Shown here: piece after piece, positions 24,294 through 31,706 of the stretch
Layout: each line of letters begins with the position of its first letter
Numbering within the stretch: position 1 is the stretch's first letter
DNA from: Bradyrhizobium sp. Tv2a-2
GTDB taxonomy: Bacteria > Pseudomonadota > Alphaproteobacteria > Rhizobiales > Xanthobacteraceae
Assembly: GCF_000472425.1 (NCBI RefSeq)
Contig: NZ_AXAI01000010.1
Span: 162,376-197,980, forward strand
Reading direction: 5' to 3'
DNA length: 35,605 nt
Notes under the pieces: model-generated
Databases searched by the model: none
The model's input: the letters and a program-made list of their open reading frames with translations, nothing else
Told to the model about the DNA's origin: nothing
Translations under genes and position numbers: made by a program

Positions 24294-25463
24294 TTGCGGA
24301 CAAAAGTCGCAATCATCGGCGCGGGGCCGGCGGGCCTGCTGCTGGGGCAGCTGCTCGAGAGCTACGGCATCGACAACGTGATCATCGAGCGGCAATCGGC
24401 CGATTATGTGCTCGGCCGCATTCGCGCGGGCCTTCTGGAAGAAGGTACCGTCCGCCTGCTCGACGAGGTCGGCGCGGGCAGCCGCGCCCGTCGGGAAGGC
24501 CTGCTCCATGACGGGATCGAGCTCGCCTTCGGCGGTGCGCGTCACCGGATCGACATGAAAGCCTTAACCGGCAAGACCGTGATGATCTATGGCCAGACCG
24601 AGGTCACGCTCGACTTGATGAACGCGCGAAAGGCTGCGGGCCTCACCACCGTCTACCAGGCTGCCGACGTCACGCCGCTCGATTTTGATACGGATCATCC
24701 GCGCGTCACCTATGTCAAGGACGGCGCGACCCACGAGATCGAGTGCGACTTCATCGCCGGCTGCGACGGCTTCCATGGCATCAGCCGCGCCAGCGTCAAT
24801 CCAACGGCAATCGAGACGTTCGAGCGGGTCTATCCGTTCGGCTGGCTCGGCATCCTCTCGGAGACGCCGCCTGTCTCGCATGAGTTGATCTACTCCAACC
24901 ATGCGCGCGGCTTCGCACTCTGCACCATGCGCTCGATGCACCGCAGCCGCCATTACGTGCAGTGCTCACTGGACGATCATGTCGACCAATGGCCTGACGA
25001 TCGCTTCTGGGACGAACTGAAGCGGCGCATCGACCAGAAGGCGGCCGATGAGCTCGTCACCGGCCCCTCGATCGAAAAGAGTATCGCGCCACTGCGCAGC
25101 TTTGTCGCCGAGCCGATGCGCTTCGGCCGGATGTTCCTGGCTGGCGATGCCGCCCACATCGTGCCGCCGACCGGCGCCAAGGGATTGAACCTCGCCGCCA
25201 GCGACGCGCATTACCTGGCGACCGCGCTGCGCGAGTATTACGACGAGAAATCCTCGGCCGGGATCGACCATTATTCGGCGACGGCGCTGGCGCGGGTCTG
25301 GAAAGCGGTGCGCTTCTCCTGGTGGATGACCTCGATGCTGCACAAGTTTCCCGATACCGGCACCATCGGCGCCCGCATCCAGCTCGCAGAGCTGGATTAT
25401 GTCTGCAGCTCGCAGGCTGCGATGACATCGCTGGCGGAGAACTATGTGGGATTGCCGTTTTAG
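24294..25463 (+). CDS. pobA: 4-hydroxybenzoate 3-monooxygenase
   Basis: A 389-aa FAD-dependent, NADPH-using aromatic hydroxylase converting 4-hydroxybenzoate to protocatechuate. It aligns along its full length with Pseudomonas fluorescens PHBH: dinucleotide motif GAGPAG (8-13), ERQSADYVLGRIRAG, CDGFHGISR and GDAAHIVPPTGAKGLNLAASD. Active-site residues are kept: Y200 (PHBH Y201), R213 (R214), R219 (R220) and Y384 (Y385); PHBH S212 is threonine here. It begins with TTG at 24294, six nt after GGAGGAG. No AraC-type PobR gene is adjacent, in contrast to many pobA loci; the shared AT-rich dyad upstream suggests MarR control instead. It links the hydroxycinnamate operon to the protocatechuate pathway. 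Confidence 0.96.
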   Translation: MRTKVAIIGAGPAGLLLGQLLESYGIDNVIIERQSADYVLGRIRAGLLEEGTVRLLDEVGAGSRARREGLLHDGIELAFGGARHRIDMKALTGKTVMIYGQTEVTLDLMNARKAAGLTTVYQAADVTPLDFDTDHPRVTYVKDGATHEIECDFIAGCDGFHGISRASVNPTAIETFERVYPFGWLGILSETPPVSHELIYSNHARGFALCTMRSMHRSRHYVQCSLDDHVDQWPDDRFWDELKRRIDQKAADELVTGPSIEKSIAPLRSFVAEPMRFGRMFLAGDAAHIVPPTGAKGLNLAASDAHYLATALREYYDEKSSAGIDHYSATALARVWKAVRFSWWMTSMLHKFPDTGTIGARIQLAELDYVCSSQAAMTSLAENYVGLPF

Positions 25464-25471
25464 TTTGTAGT

Positions 25472-25498
25472 GACGGCGTTGCCACCAGCAACGCCGTC
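25472..25498 (+). terminator. Hairpin after pobA
   Basis: GACGGCGTTG (25472-25481) pairs with CAACGCCGTC (25489-25498) around a 7-nt loop, 9 nt after the pobA stop. There is no U-tract, so termination may be imperfect. Confidence 0.5.
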
Positions 25499-25549
25499 AT
25501 TGCGAGCCAACGGGTCCGGCCTTTTGGCCGGCCCGATGACAGGCTACGC

Positions 25550-25588
25550 GAAGCAATCCAGAGTCACGCATGGGCTCTGGATTGCTTC
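25550..25588. repeat. GAAGCAATCCAGAG palindromic repeat
   Basis: A 14-bp perfect stem, GAAGCAATCCAGAG (25550-25563) with CTCTGGATTGCTTC (25575-25588), within flanks CATTGCGAGCC and TCGTCGC. I recognise the GCAATCC/GGATTGC type as an abundant dispersed palindrome in Bradyrhizobium genomes. It contains no gene. Confidence 0.75.
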
Positions 25589-25613
25589 GTCGCTTGTGCC
25601 GGCGTGAGTTACT

Positions 25614-25700
25614 CCCGTCATTCCGGGGCGCATCGAAGAGGCGAACCCGGAATCTCGAGATTCCGGGTCTGGTGCTGACGCACCATCCCGGAATGACGGG
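25614..25700. repeat. CCCGTCATTCCGGG composite palindrome
   Basis: Outer arms CCCGTCATTCCGGG (25614-25627) and CCCGGAATGACGGG (25687-25700) are perfect 14-bp inverted repeats. They enclose a 24-bp perfect palindrome at 25645-25668 centred on CTCGAG. A degenerate half copy, CCGTCATTCCGGGGCG, recurs at about 26274-26289. This is a dispersed-repeat structure (REP-like or MITE-like); no coding sequence is visible in the 25464-25768 gap. Confidence 0.75.
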
Positions 25701-25819
25701 GCGTCATCGAGGTCATTTCAAACACCCGCACAAATCCCGTTTAAAGCTTTGTAGGCGATGAAAACGCCATGAGGCTGGCGTTCAATGGCGCCATGTCTTC
25801 GCCAACGCATGAGCCGCCC

Positions 25820-26257
25820 ATGTCCGAGATCATCCTTACCGATACAGTCCCCGCCGGCTTTGAACCGCATTTCCGTAAGAGCCCGTTCACCGATCCCTGG
25901 GAGCCGCTTTATGCCAAGCGGACCGACAAAGCCGTCCATCTCGGGCTGCGACTGGCAAAAGCGCACACCAATGCGCGCGGAATGATTCATGGTGGGCTGA
26001 TCGCCTCGCTTGCCGACAACGCGATGGGCTATAGCTGCGCGCAGGCGACGGGCTGGAACACCAAAAACTCGCTGGTCACGATCTCGCTTGCCGTCGATTA
26101 CGTGGGCTCGGCCGATATCGGCCAGTGGCTTGCAGTCGAATGCGAGGTGATCAAGACCGGCAGCACCATCTGCTTTGCGCAGGCCTTGATCAAGGCGGAC
26201 GATGTCGTGATCGCGCGGGCGAACGGCACGTTCCGTGTGGTGCCGAAGAAAGTGTGA
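25820..26257 (+). CDS. PaaI-type hotdog thioesterase
   Basis: A 145-aa acyl-CoA thioesterase-like protein (hotdog fold) with the family core NARGMIHGGLIASLADNAMGYSCA, in which HGG and the following D/N residues line the active site, and SLAVDYVGSADIGQWLAVECEV. Substrate unknown; PaaI relatives act on aryl-CoA esters such as hydroxyphenylacetyl-CoA, which would suit the aromatic neighbourhood, but the gene is separated from pobA by a repeat-filled gap. In-frame ATGs at 25769, 25793 and 25820 have no clear ribosome site; 25820 gives the usual family length. Confidence 0.83.
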   Translation: MSEIILTDTVPAGFEPHFRKSPFTDPWEPLYAKRTDKAVHLGLRLAKAHTNARGMIHGGLIASLADNAMGYSCAQATGWNTKNSLVTISLAVDYVGSADIGQWLAVECEVIKTGSTICFAQALIKADDVVIARANGTFRVVPKKV

Positions 26258-26273
26258 GCCGATCTTACGCGCA

Positions 26274-26302
26274 CCGTCATTCCGGGGCGGTGCGAAGCAC
26301 CG
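26274..26302. repeat. Partial CCGTCATTCCGGGG element with CGGTGC hairpin
   Basis: A left arm of the element at 25614 followed by CGGTGC-gaa-GCACCG (26288-26302). It lies between the convergent thioesterase and lysR genes and may act as their shared terminator. Confidence 0.5.
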
Positions 26303-26311
26303 AACGACAGT

Positions 26312-27208
26312 TCACTGCCCAAACTTCCAATCCGCGGTCTCGACCACGAGATCGATGAACGCGCGCACCTTGGCCGACAACAGCCGCGAGGTCGGATAGA
26401 CGATGTGCACCGGCAGCGCCGGCAGTTCGAATCTCTGCAGCACGGCTTTCAGCCACCCGCGCTTGATCGCATCGGCCGCCTGATAGGCCAGCACCCGCGT
26501 CAGCCCGCCGCCTGTCATGGCGTACTGGATCGCGGCATCCGACACATTGCTGGTGAAGCGCGGCGCGACATGGATGCGCAATTCCTCGCCATCACGGGCA
26601 AAGCGCCAGTCGGCCGTCAGCGCGGAGGCACCGAACTGGATGATCTCGTGCTGCGCAAGCGCCTCCGGAGTCTTCGGCTCGCCATGCGCCTTGAGATAGG
26701 CGGGCGACGCCACCACGATCCTTCGCATGTCGCCGACCTGCCGCGCCACCAGTGACGAGTCGGGCAATTGCCCGATGCGCACCGCGAGATCGACACCGTC
26801 CTCGACCAGGTTGACCATGCGGTCCTCCAGGCGCAACTCGCCTGACACCTCGGGATAGCGCTTCAGGTAGGCCGCCATGACCGGGCTGACATGGAGCCGC
26901 CCGAAGCCGACCGGCGCCGAGATCACCAGCCGCCCGGTGGGACGGGTGCGCTCGCTCTCCGCGGCGAGTTCCGCTTCCTCGATATCGGCCAGGATGCGGC
27001 GGGCACGCTCCAGATAGCGCGCGCCGGCGTCGGTCAATGCCACCTTGCGCGTGGTCCGCTGCAACAGCCGCGTGCCCAACCGCTCCTCTAGCGCGGCGAT
27101 CAGTCGCGTCACCGCCGGCGGCGACAGGCCGAGCTTTCGCGCGGCCGGCGCAAACCCCTGCAGGTCCGCCACCGTCACGAAGGTCTGCATGGCTTCGATC
27201 CGGTCCAT
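26312..27208 (-). CDS. LysR-family transcriptional regulator
   Basis: A 298-aa regulator with the N-terminal winged HTH (MQTFVTVADLQGFAPAARKLGLSPPAVTRLIAALEERLGTRLLQRTTRKVALTDAG split over residues 7-62) and an effector domain starting near TGRLVISAPVGFGRLHV. This belongs to the large CrgA/DsdC-like AaeR group typical of rhizobia, judging from RLVISAPVGFGR and DLAVRIGQLPDSSLVARQVG. It is divergent from a PPOX-family flavoprotein gene, with a perfect ATTTCA/TGAAAT dyad 7 nt before its own start codon. It most likely represses itself and controls that neighbour. Confidence 0.92.
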   Translation of the reverse strand: MDRIEAMQTFVTVADLQGFAPAARKLGLSPPAVTRLIAALEERLGTRLLQRTTRKVALTDAGARYLERARRILADIEEAELAAESERTRPTGRLVISAPVGFGRLHVSPVMAAYLKRYPEVSGELRLEDRMVNLVEDGVDLAVRIGQLPDSSLVARQVGDMRRIVVASPAYLKAHGEPKTPEALAQHEIIQFGASALTADWRFARDGEELRIHVAPRFTSNVSDAAIQYAMTGGGLTRVLAYQAADAIKRGWLKAVLQRFELPALPVHIVYPTSRLLSAKVRAFIDLVVETADWKFGQ

Positions 27209-27214
27209 GCTATT

Positions 27215-27231
27215 ATTTCAATATATGAAAT
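27215..27231. promoter_or_regulatory. LysR-type operator
   Basis: ATTTCA-atata-TGAAAT is a 17-bp dyad with perfect 6-bp arms. It contains the T-N11-A pattern of LysR boxes (TTCAATATATGAA). It covers the region just upstream of the lysR ATG (27208) and is 95 bp before the divergent PPOX gene. Confidence 0.65.
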
Positions 27232-27325
27232 GATTAAGTGTCAACGAGAATGATTGTTTTGGACCGGAAAAGGCTCACTTTGTATGAGGACGACGGGCCG
27301 TAAGCCCGCGCGAGGAGACGCTGCG

Positions 27326-27952
27326 ATGCCAGACACTCATACCTATGCCAGCGACGTGGCCTTTTCGACTGCGGTAAAGCAGATCCAGACCCGGAAGGGG
27401 TCTCGCGAGCGTTATGCGCATCAGGAGCAGCGCGGTTGGCGCACCGAGGTCGACGACAACCTCGCCGCCTTCCTCGCCGAGACCAACAGCTTCTATCTGG
27501 CCACCGCGTCAGCCGATGGCCAGCCCTATATCCAGCACCGCGGCGGCCCGAAGGGCTTTTTGAAGGTGCTGGACAAGCACACGCTGGCGTTCGCCGATTT
27601 CGCCGGCAACCAGCAATACATCACGCAGGGCAATCTCACGGAAAATCCCAAGGCCTATATTTTCGTGATGGATTACGCGCACCGCCGCCGCGTCAAGATC
27701 TGGGGCGAGGCCAAGATCGTGGAGGACGATTCGGCGCTGATGCAGTCCTTGATGCCAAAGGGCTATCGCGCACGCGGCGAGCAGGTGATCCTGTTCACCA
27801 TCGGCGCCTGGGACACCAACTGCCCGCAGCACATCCCGCAGAAGTTCGACGCAGCGGATGTGGCAGCAGCGCTGGCGGCGCGCGATGGGCGGATCGCTGA
27901 GCTGGAGGCGGAGATTGCGGCGTTGAAGGGACCGGCAGCGCAGCAGCATTGA
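27326..27952 (+). CDS. Pyridoxamine 5'-phosphate oxidase family (FMN-binding split-barrel) protein
   Basis: A 208-aa flavin-binding split-barrel protein. The central segment FLAETNSFYLATASADGQPYIQHRGGPKGFLKVLDKHTLAFADF, here covering about residues 52-95, is the common PPOX-class core (substrate or flavin contacts at QHRGG). The end (about 180-208) is a short coiled coil (ARDGRIAELEAEIAALKG). The ATG at 27326 is chosen for GAGGAG 8 nt upstream; upstream in-frame ATGs lack one. It is divergently controlled by the LysR gene. Proteins of this class in LysR pairs often act on electrophiles or reactive quinones; the actual reaction is unknown. Confidence 0.87.
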   Translation: MPDTHTYASDVAFSTAVKQIQTRKGSRERYAHQEQRGWRTEVDDNLAAFLAETNSFYLATASADGQPYIQHRGGPKGFLKVLDKHTLAFADFAGNQQYITQGNLTENPKAYIFVMDYAHRRRVKIWGEAKIVEDDSALMQSLMPKGYRARGEQVILFTIGAWDTNCPQHIPQKFDAADVAAALAARDGRIAELEAEIAALKGPAAQQH

Positions 27953-28080
27953 ACAACGTTCGCCAGGGGCTCCGCTTACCTCGCCCCGCCCGCGGGAGGG
28001 GTGGGATTGCATCGTACATGTAATCCGGGTGAAGGGGACTCTCGGCTGACCGTGCTCGCGGAGACGGCCCCTCGGCCCTA

Positions 28081-28110
28081 CCTTCTCCCCGCAAGAGAGC
28101 GGGGAGAAGG
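28081..28110. terminator. Bidirectional terminator-like hairpin between convergent genes
   Basis: CCTTCTCCCCGC (28081-28092) pairs perfectly with GCGGGGAGAAGG (28099-28110). It is the last part of a longer repeat region (from about 27975, with CGCCCCGCCCGCGGGAGGGGTG and GGATT...AATCC palindromes). It separates the PPOX gene from the convergent GST gene. Confidence 0.6.
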
Positions 28111-28120
28111 AGAAGAAAGA

Positions 28121-28849
28121 TCAAGCCGCTTCGCGCTCCTGGTTCCACGCGAATTCCGGGTAGTATTGCAGCATCATCCGCTCGGTATAGGCGGTGAGAT
28201 TGACGAAGTCCTCTGCGCGCTCGCGCAGGCGGGACGAGAAGAACGGCGTCAGGATGCCGGACAGCGCGCCGAAGGCGGTAGCGTCGGTACCGCAGGGTTT
28301 ATCGCCCATCAGATAGCGCTTGTCGCCAAGCTGCACCGACAAGGCCAGCAGCGAGCGCACCGCGAGTTCCACATCGTCATCGGGCGCGTGGCGGCCGAGA
28401 CCGCTCAACAGATAATTCTCGGCGACGCGAAACTGCGCGTCCTCGCGCAGCTTTTCACGGCGATGCTCGGGCGCGCCATCGAAAAAATGCGCCGGGCCCT
28501 TGGCAAAATTCTCGGGATCTACCCAGCGCGCGCCAACCAGCGCCCAATAGAGATGGTGCTCGATCATCCGCTCGAAAGCCCAGGCTTGCGCGCGCTCGGC
28601 GCGGTCGAGGCCGTCGTCGAAATCGAAACCATATTTGCGCTCGATATGGGCGCGGATGAAGGTGGAGTCCGCGACCGCGACCCCGTCGTCCTCGATGAAT
28701 GGCAGTTGCCCCTTGGGCGAAGCCGGCGGCATTGCCCGCTCCTTGCGGTAGGCGAGGCCCGCCATTTTGAGCTGGACCTCGGTCTTGGTCACAAAGGGAC
28801 TTATTTCCGGCAGGCCAAAACCGGCGCCAAAGCCAAAGAGGGTGATCAT
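28121..28849 (-). CDS. Glutathione S-transferase family protein (Fax/metaxin-like)
   Basis: A 242-aa protein with an N-terminal thioredoxin-like domain: MITLFGFGAGFGLPEISPFVTKTEVQLKMAG, then SPKGQLPFIEDDG and ADST, the cis-proline and gamma-Glu binding positions of GSTs. The C-terminal helical domain follows (DKRYLMGDKPCGTDATAFGAL). The pattern and length fit the failed-axon-connection/metaxin-like GST branch, common in alphaproteobacteria and of unknown substrate. A dyad matching the one beside the WYL regulator gene lies 45-68 bp upstream of its ATG, so it is likely in that regulator's unit. Confidence 0.87.
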   Translation of the reverse strand: MITLFGFGAGFGLPEISPFVTKTEVQLKMAGLAYRKERAMPPASPKGQLPFIEDDGVAVADSTFIRAHIERKYGFDFDDGLDRAERAQAWAFERMIEHHLYWALVGARWVDPENFAKGPAHFFDGAPEHRREKLREDAQFRVAENYLLSGLGRHAPDDDVELAVRSLLALSVQLGDKRYLMGDKPCGTDATAFGALSGILTPFFSSRLRERAEDFVNLTAYTERMMLQYYPEFAWNQEREAA

Positions 28850-28882
28850 GCGGCGAACTCCCGACGTTGTGATGAAGTTCGC

Positions 28883-29170
28883 CTACCGCCCCCCTGCTGC
28901 CACCATGGTGTCAGCAGCCGTCACGCGGCGGGCGAATTTGGCTCCCTTGTGCGCGCGTCTGGCGATAGTTTCGAACCACGCGTTGCCGGCTGCTGCCACC
29001 ACGCCCGACACCAGCGCAATCGCCGCAAAGCGGGGATCGCCGGAGCCAAGGTTGAGGCTGAGCAGTCGTTCGTAGGCCCAAACCTGGAACGACCGCGGGA
29101 ACGATCGGTGGAGCGACCGCTGGAACGCATGACGCGAACCGATGGCGCCCTGGTTACAGAGAGTGGTCAT
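28883..29170 (-). CDS. Small hypothetical protein, divergent from the WYL regulator
   Basis: A 95-aa protein with an arginine- and serine-rich N-terminal third and one hydrophobic segment (PRFAAIALVSGVVAAAGNAWF, about residues 46-66), so probably a single-pass membrane protein. I do not recognise a family. The ATG at 29170 has AAGGGA 8 nt upstream. Its 3' end contains a 24-bp dyad that is also found in its own promoter region. The GST gene follows 33 nt later on the same strand. The position between operator copies suggests that the WYL protein controls both genes. Confidence 0.65.
   Translation of the reverse strand: MTTLCNQGAIGSRHAFQRSLHRSFPRSFQVWAYERLLSLNLGSGDPRFAAIALVSGVVAAAGNAWFETIARRAHKGAKFARRVTAADTMVAAGGR
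28894..28917. promoter_or_regulatory. WYL-regulator operator candidate upstream of GST, inside the hypothetical gene
   Basis: CTGCTGCCA-CCATGG-TGTCAGCAG. Both 9-bp arms are identical to those at 29217-29240 and form an 8-of-9 inverted repeat. The only differences between the two copies are three bases in the 6-bp centre. Confidence 0.65.
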
Positions 29171-29216
29171 GGACAAAATCCCTTCATTTGAAGTGTTGTC
29201 CCGTTATACAAAGCCC

Positions 29217-29240
29217 CTGCTGCCAACATCCTGTCAGCAG
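29217..29240. promoter_or_regulatory. WYL-regulator operator candidate in the divergent promoter
   Basis: CTGCTGCCA-ACATCC-TGTCAGCAG, 33 bp before the regulator ATG (29273) and 47 bp before the divergent hypothetical gene. The arms repeat at 28894-28917. Bidirectional placement suggests autoregulation and control of the neighbours. Confidence 0.7.
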
Positions 29241-29272
29241 CAGCAAGCCCTCGTTTTTGAACGAGAATTTCC

Positions 29273-29971
29273 ATGAGACGCGCCGACCGTCTATTCCAGA
29301 TCATCCAGGTCTTGCGCCGTACGCGGAATCCGCTCACGGCGGACGCGATCGCGCTCGAGCTCGAGACCTCCAAGCGGACGATCTATCGTGATATCGCCAC
29401 GTTGATGGGCCAGCGGGTGCCGATCCGAGGCGAAGCGGGCATGGGCTACATCCTGGAGAAGGGCTTTGACCTGCCGCCTTTGATGCTGACACCTGATGAA
29501 ATCGAGGCGGCGGTGCTCGGCGCCCAATGGGTGGTCGGCAACGCCGATGGCGTGCTGGCGCGGGCCGCGGAAGACCTGATGGCCAAGATCGCCGACACCG
29601 TGCCGGAGCGGTTGCGGCCCTTCGTGCTGGAGCCTGCGAGCCGCGCGCGGGCCAATTGGCGCAAGGAACCCGACCGCATCGACATGGCGCGCACCCGCAG
29701 CCAAATTCACGAGGGCCGGAAGATCGCGCTGCGCTACCGCGACGAGCAGGGCCGCGACAGCGAGCGCACGATCTGGCCGATCGCGATCGGCTATCATGAG
29801 GCGGTGCGGATTCTCGCCGCCTGGTGCGAGCTCCGAAAGGACTTCCGCAGCTTCCGCACCGACCGCGTGGTCGATGCGCAATATCTCGAGGAGAAATACC
29901 CCGAACGGCGCGATGCGCTGCGCGCCAAATGGCGCCGCAGCCTGGTCTGGGAGCATCCGAAAGATGTCTGA
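29273..29971 (+). CDS. YafY-type HTH and WYL-domain transcriptional regulator
   Basis: A 232-aa regulator: N-terminal DeoR-like winged HTH (RADRLFQIIQVLRRTRNPLTADAIALELETSKRTIYRDIATL, residues 3-44), then a WYL-type sensor domain with IRYRD/RTIWPIAIGY and AAWCELRKDFRSFRTDRV (about 140-200). WYL domains bind nucleotides or nucleic-acid-derived ligands in other systems. The ATG at 29273 fits the family start (MRRADRL). It is divergent from the small hypothetical gene and overlaps the YkgJ gene by 8 nt. Confidence 0.9.
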   Translation: MRRADRLFQIIQVLRRTRNPLTADAIALELETSKRTIYRDIATLMGQRVPIRGEAGMGYILEKGFDLPPLMLTPDEIEAAVLGAQWVVGNADGVLARAAEDLMAKIADTVPERLRPFVLEPASRARANWRKEPDRIDMARTRSQIHEGRKIALRYRDEQGRDSERTIWPIAIGYHEAVRILAAWCELRKDFRSFRTDRVVDAQYLEEKYPERRDALRAKWRRSLVWEHPKDV

Positions 29972-30287
29972 TGCGGCGAGGCGGTCCGAGGTGGAAAGCC
30001 CGTGCCAGGCTTGCGGCGCCTGCTGCGCCTATTCGGAAAACTGGCCGCGCTTCTCCATCGAAGAGGACGCGGCGCTCGACCTCATTCCGAAAGAGCTGGT
30101 CAATGCGAAGGGCTCCGGCATGCGCTGCGAGAACGACCGCTGCGCGGCGCTTGCGGGCAAGATCGGCGAAGCGACCTCATGCACCATCTACGCCATCCGC
30201 CCCGAGGTCTGCCGGACCTGCATGCCGGGTGACGCCGAATGCGCCATGGCGCGGCGGAAGCACGGGCTGCCGGTGCTTTCGGTATAG
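29964..30287 (+). CDS. YkgJ family cysteine-cluster protein
   Basis: A 107-aa protein with clustered cysteines: CQACGACC at residues 13-20 (CxxCGxCC), then C54 and C59 (RCENDRC) and C71, C83, C86 and C92 (SCTIY...VCRTCMPGDAEC), positions approximate. The family is predicted to chelate zinc or an iron-sulfur cluster; no reaction is known. It starts inside the last codons of the WYL gene (8-nt overlap), so the two are cotranslated. It is cytoplasmic; no signal peptide is visible. Confidence 0.87.
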   Translation: MSDAARRSEVESPCQACGACCAYSENWPRFSIEEDAALDLIPKELVNAKGSGMRCENDRCAALAGKIGEATSCTIYAIRPEVCRTCMPGDAECAMARRKHGLPVLSV

Positions 30288-30334
30288 TGCCCGCGGGAAA
30301 GCCGCGACGCCTCATCCCGGCGAAGGCTGAGAGA

Positions 30335-30736
30335 TCAGGCCGTGACCGCCTCAGCGAGGTCGTCGTCCTCGTCCACCTCGTCCCTGATCGGCGCGAAGGT
30401 GGAGAGCGGCTTGGTCGAGAGCGTAATCGGCTTGCGGCCAGAGGCGGTGGGGCGGGCGCGCTCGACGGGTTCGCGGGACTGCGCGTAGAGCGATGCGCCG
30501 ACGCGTCCGCCGATCAGGATGAGGTCGCGCTCGGTGCAGCTTGAAGCGATCGCCAGCGCCAGCGAATGCAGATGGCTCTTGCGATAGCAGAACAAGGCGA
30601 GCTGGGCGCGCACATCGGACGAGACGCTGTCCACCAGCCTCGCCAGTCCATGCTCATTGGCGCGATACATTTCGCCGAGCAGATCGTCCCTGACCGGGCA
30701 GCGCTCGCTGTCGTAGACGTCACGGCTGGAAAACAT
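30335..30736 (-). CDS. Conserved small hypothetical protein
   Basis: A 133-aa protein with no family I can name. The first two thirds are ordered helical in character (DDLLGEMYRANEHGLARLVDSV, LALFCYRKSHLHSLALAIASSC). The final third is acidic and low-complexity (DEVDEDDDLAEAVTA), which suggests a disordered tail. The ATG at 30736 has AGGGGGA 8 nt upstream. It lies opposite the YkgJ gene, 47 nt apart, and stands alone. Confidence 0.7.
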   Translation of the reverse strand: MFSSRDVYDSERCPVRDDLLGEMYRANEHGLARLVDSVSSDVRAQLALFCYRKSHLHSLALAIASSCTERDLILIGGRVGASLYAQSREPVERARPTASGRKPITLSTKPLSTFAPIRDEVDEDDDLAEAVTA

Positions 30737-30880
30737 CGAGAAATCCCCCTGAAGCGGAAGATGCAATGCAATGTGCTAACGAATGGTTAACCAGGAATGG
30801 CCGTGCTCGTACGGGGTCCTTGATCGGAGCCCGAGAATCAGATCGCGCAGCTTCGTCCGTGGTGCGTGACGCGCGCTCGC

Positions 30881-30907
30881 TTCACCTCTCCCGAACGGAG
30901 AGGTGAA
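30881..30907. repeat. TTCACCTCTCC hairpin
   Basis: TTCACCTCTCC (30881-30891) and GGAGAGGTGAA (30897-30907) form an 11-bp perfect stem with a 5-nt loop. It is a single unit of the CCTCTCC family, 45 nt downstream of the DUF3307 gene's stop. Confidence 0.65.
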
Positions 30908-30951
30908 CGGAGTTCGCCGCCACGATCGCGGTTGTTAAAACGCCTTGACGC

Positions 30952-31356
30952 CTACGGCGCGCCAGCCATGAAGATCGACAGCGCGAAGCCGGTGAGATGG
31001 TGCAGCGCCTGGTCGACGCCGATCACGGTCCAGAACCAGGGATGCTCCGGGGTCATGCCGAAGCGGGAGGAGACGAGGCCCTTGGCACGGTCGACGGTGA
31101 TATGGATGGCGAAGTCGATGAAGGCGACGAACCAGAACCGCGGCGCCACGATCAGGATCAGCACCAGGGCAACCGCAAGGTGTATCAGGCAATGCACCAG
31201 GAGCGGCAGCGCCCAGCCATGGCGCTGGTCCTTGCCGTGGGCCATCCAGGCATTCTGCAAAACGAAGTCGGCGATGATGTGCTTGAAGGTGAGCAGCAGC
31301 ATCCACCCGACCAGCGCGCCAACAGGAACCGACGACGAGAGGGCTGGAAACGACAC
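30952..31356 (-). CDS. DUF3307 family membrane protein
   Basis: A 134-aa integral membrane protein with about four hydrophobic segments. The DUF3307 pattern is clear: TFKHIIADFVLQNAWMA (HxxxDFxLQ), a histidine-rich loop LLVHCLIHLAVAL and a C-terminal VDQALHHLTGFAL. The conserved polar residues inside the membrane suggest an enzyme or metal site, but the function is unknown. It stands alone, divergent from the TAXI gene over a 350-bp gap. Confidence 0.85.
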   Translation of the reverse strand: MSFPALSSSVPVGALVGWMLLLTFKHIIADFVLQNAWMAHGKDQRHGWALPLLVHCLIHLAVALVLILIVAPRFWFVAFIDFAIHITVDRAKGLVSSRFGMTPEHPWFWTVIGVDQALHHLTGFALSIFMAGAP

Positions 31357-31706
31357 GCTGACGTCCTTGCTGAGTGGGATCGCGGGAGATGGAGGCGTTC
31401 AGCGCGACTTCTTCTTTAAGCCCGGCCACTTCGATCCGTTGTTGACCTTTTATGACACCTCCGGGCCCGGAATGCACCAGCCGGGAACCCGAAAAACGCC
31501 AAGTGTGGCCTGACGGTGCCATCTCACCGCGCAATTTGAAATCACTTCGTCGCAGCAAGGTTACCGCGAGGCGGCATTTGCAATCTGCGCGAGGACCGCT
31601 ATCATTTGCGCCAATATCAAAAATAACCGTTCTTTTTTAGGCAGTTAGCATTTCTCGGGCCGCACCGCGCTTCGAGCGGCAGCAGGTCCGGCCTTCGGGA
31701 GAGGCC
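31357..31706. promoter_or_regulatory. 350-bp intergenic region with a candidate promoter for the TAXI gene
   Basis: No convincing gene. TTGCAA (31578-31583) and TATCAT (31600-31605) with a 16-bp spacer form a possible sigma-70 promoter reading towards the TAXI gene. An AT-rich patch follows (about 31611-31640). A 12-bp palindrome TCCGGGCCCGGA lies near 31462. The open frames here have coding character of neither strand. Confidence 0.35.

Noticed and set aside
25464..25768. Insertion sequence remnant after pobA
   Set aside because: Perfect palindromes are present, but there is no transposase fragment or target-site duplication that I can see; a dispersed palindromic repeat is a simpler reading.
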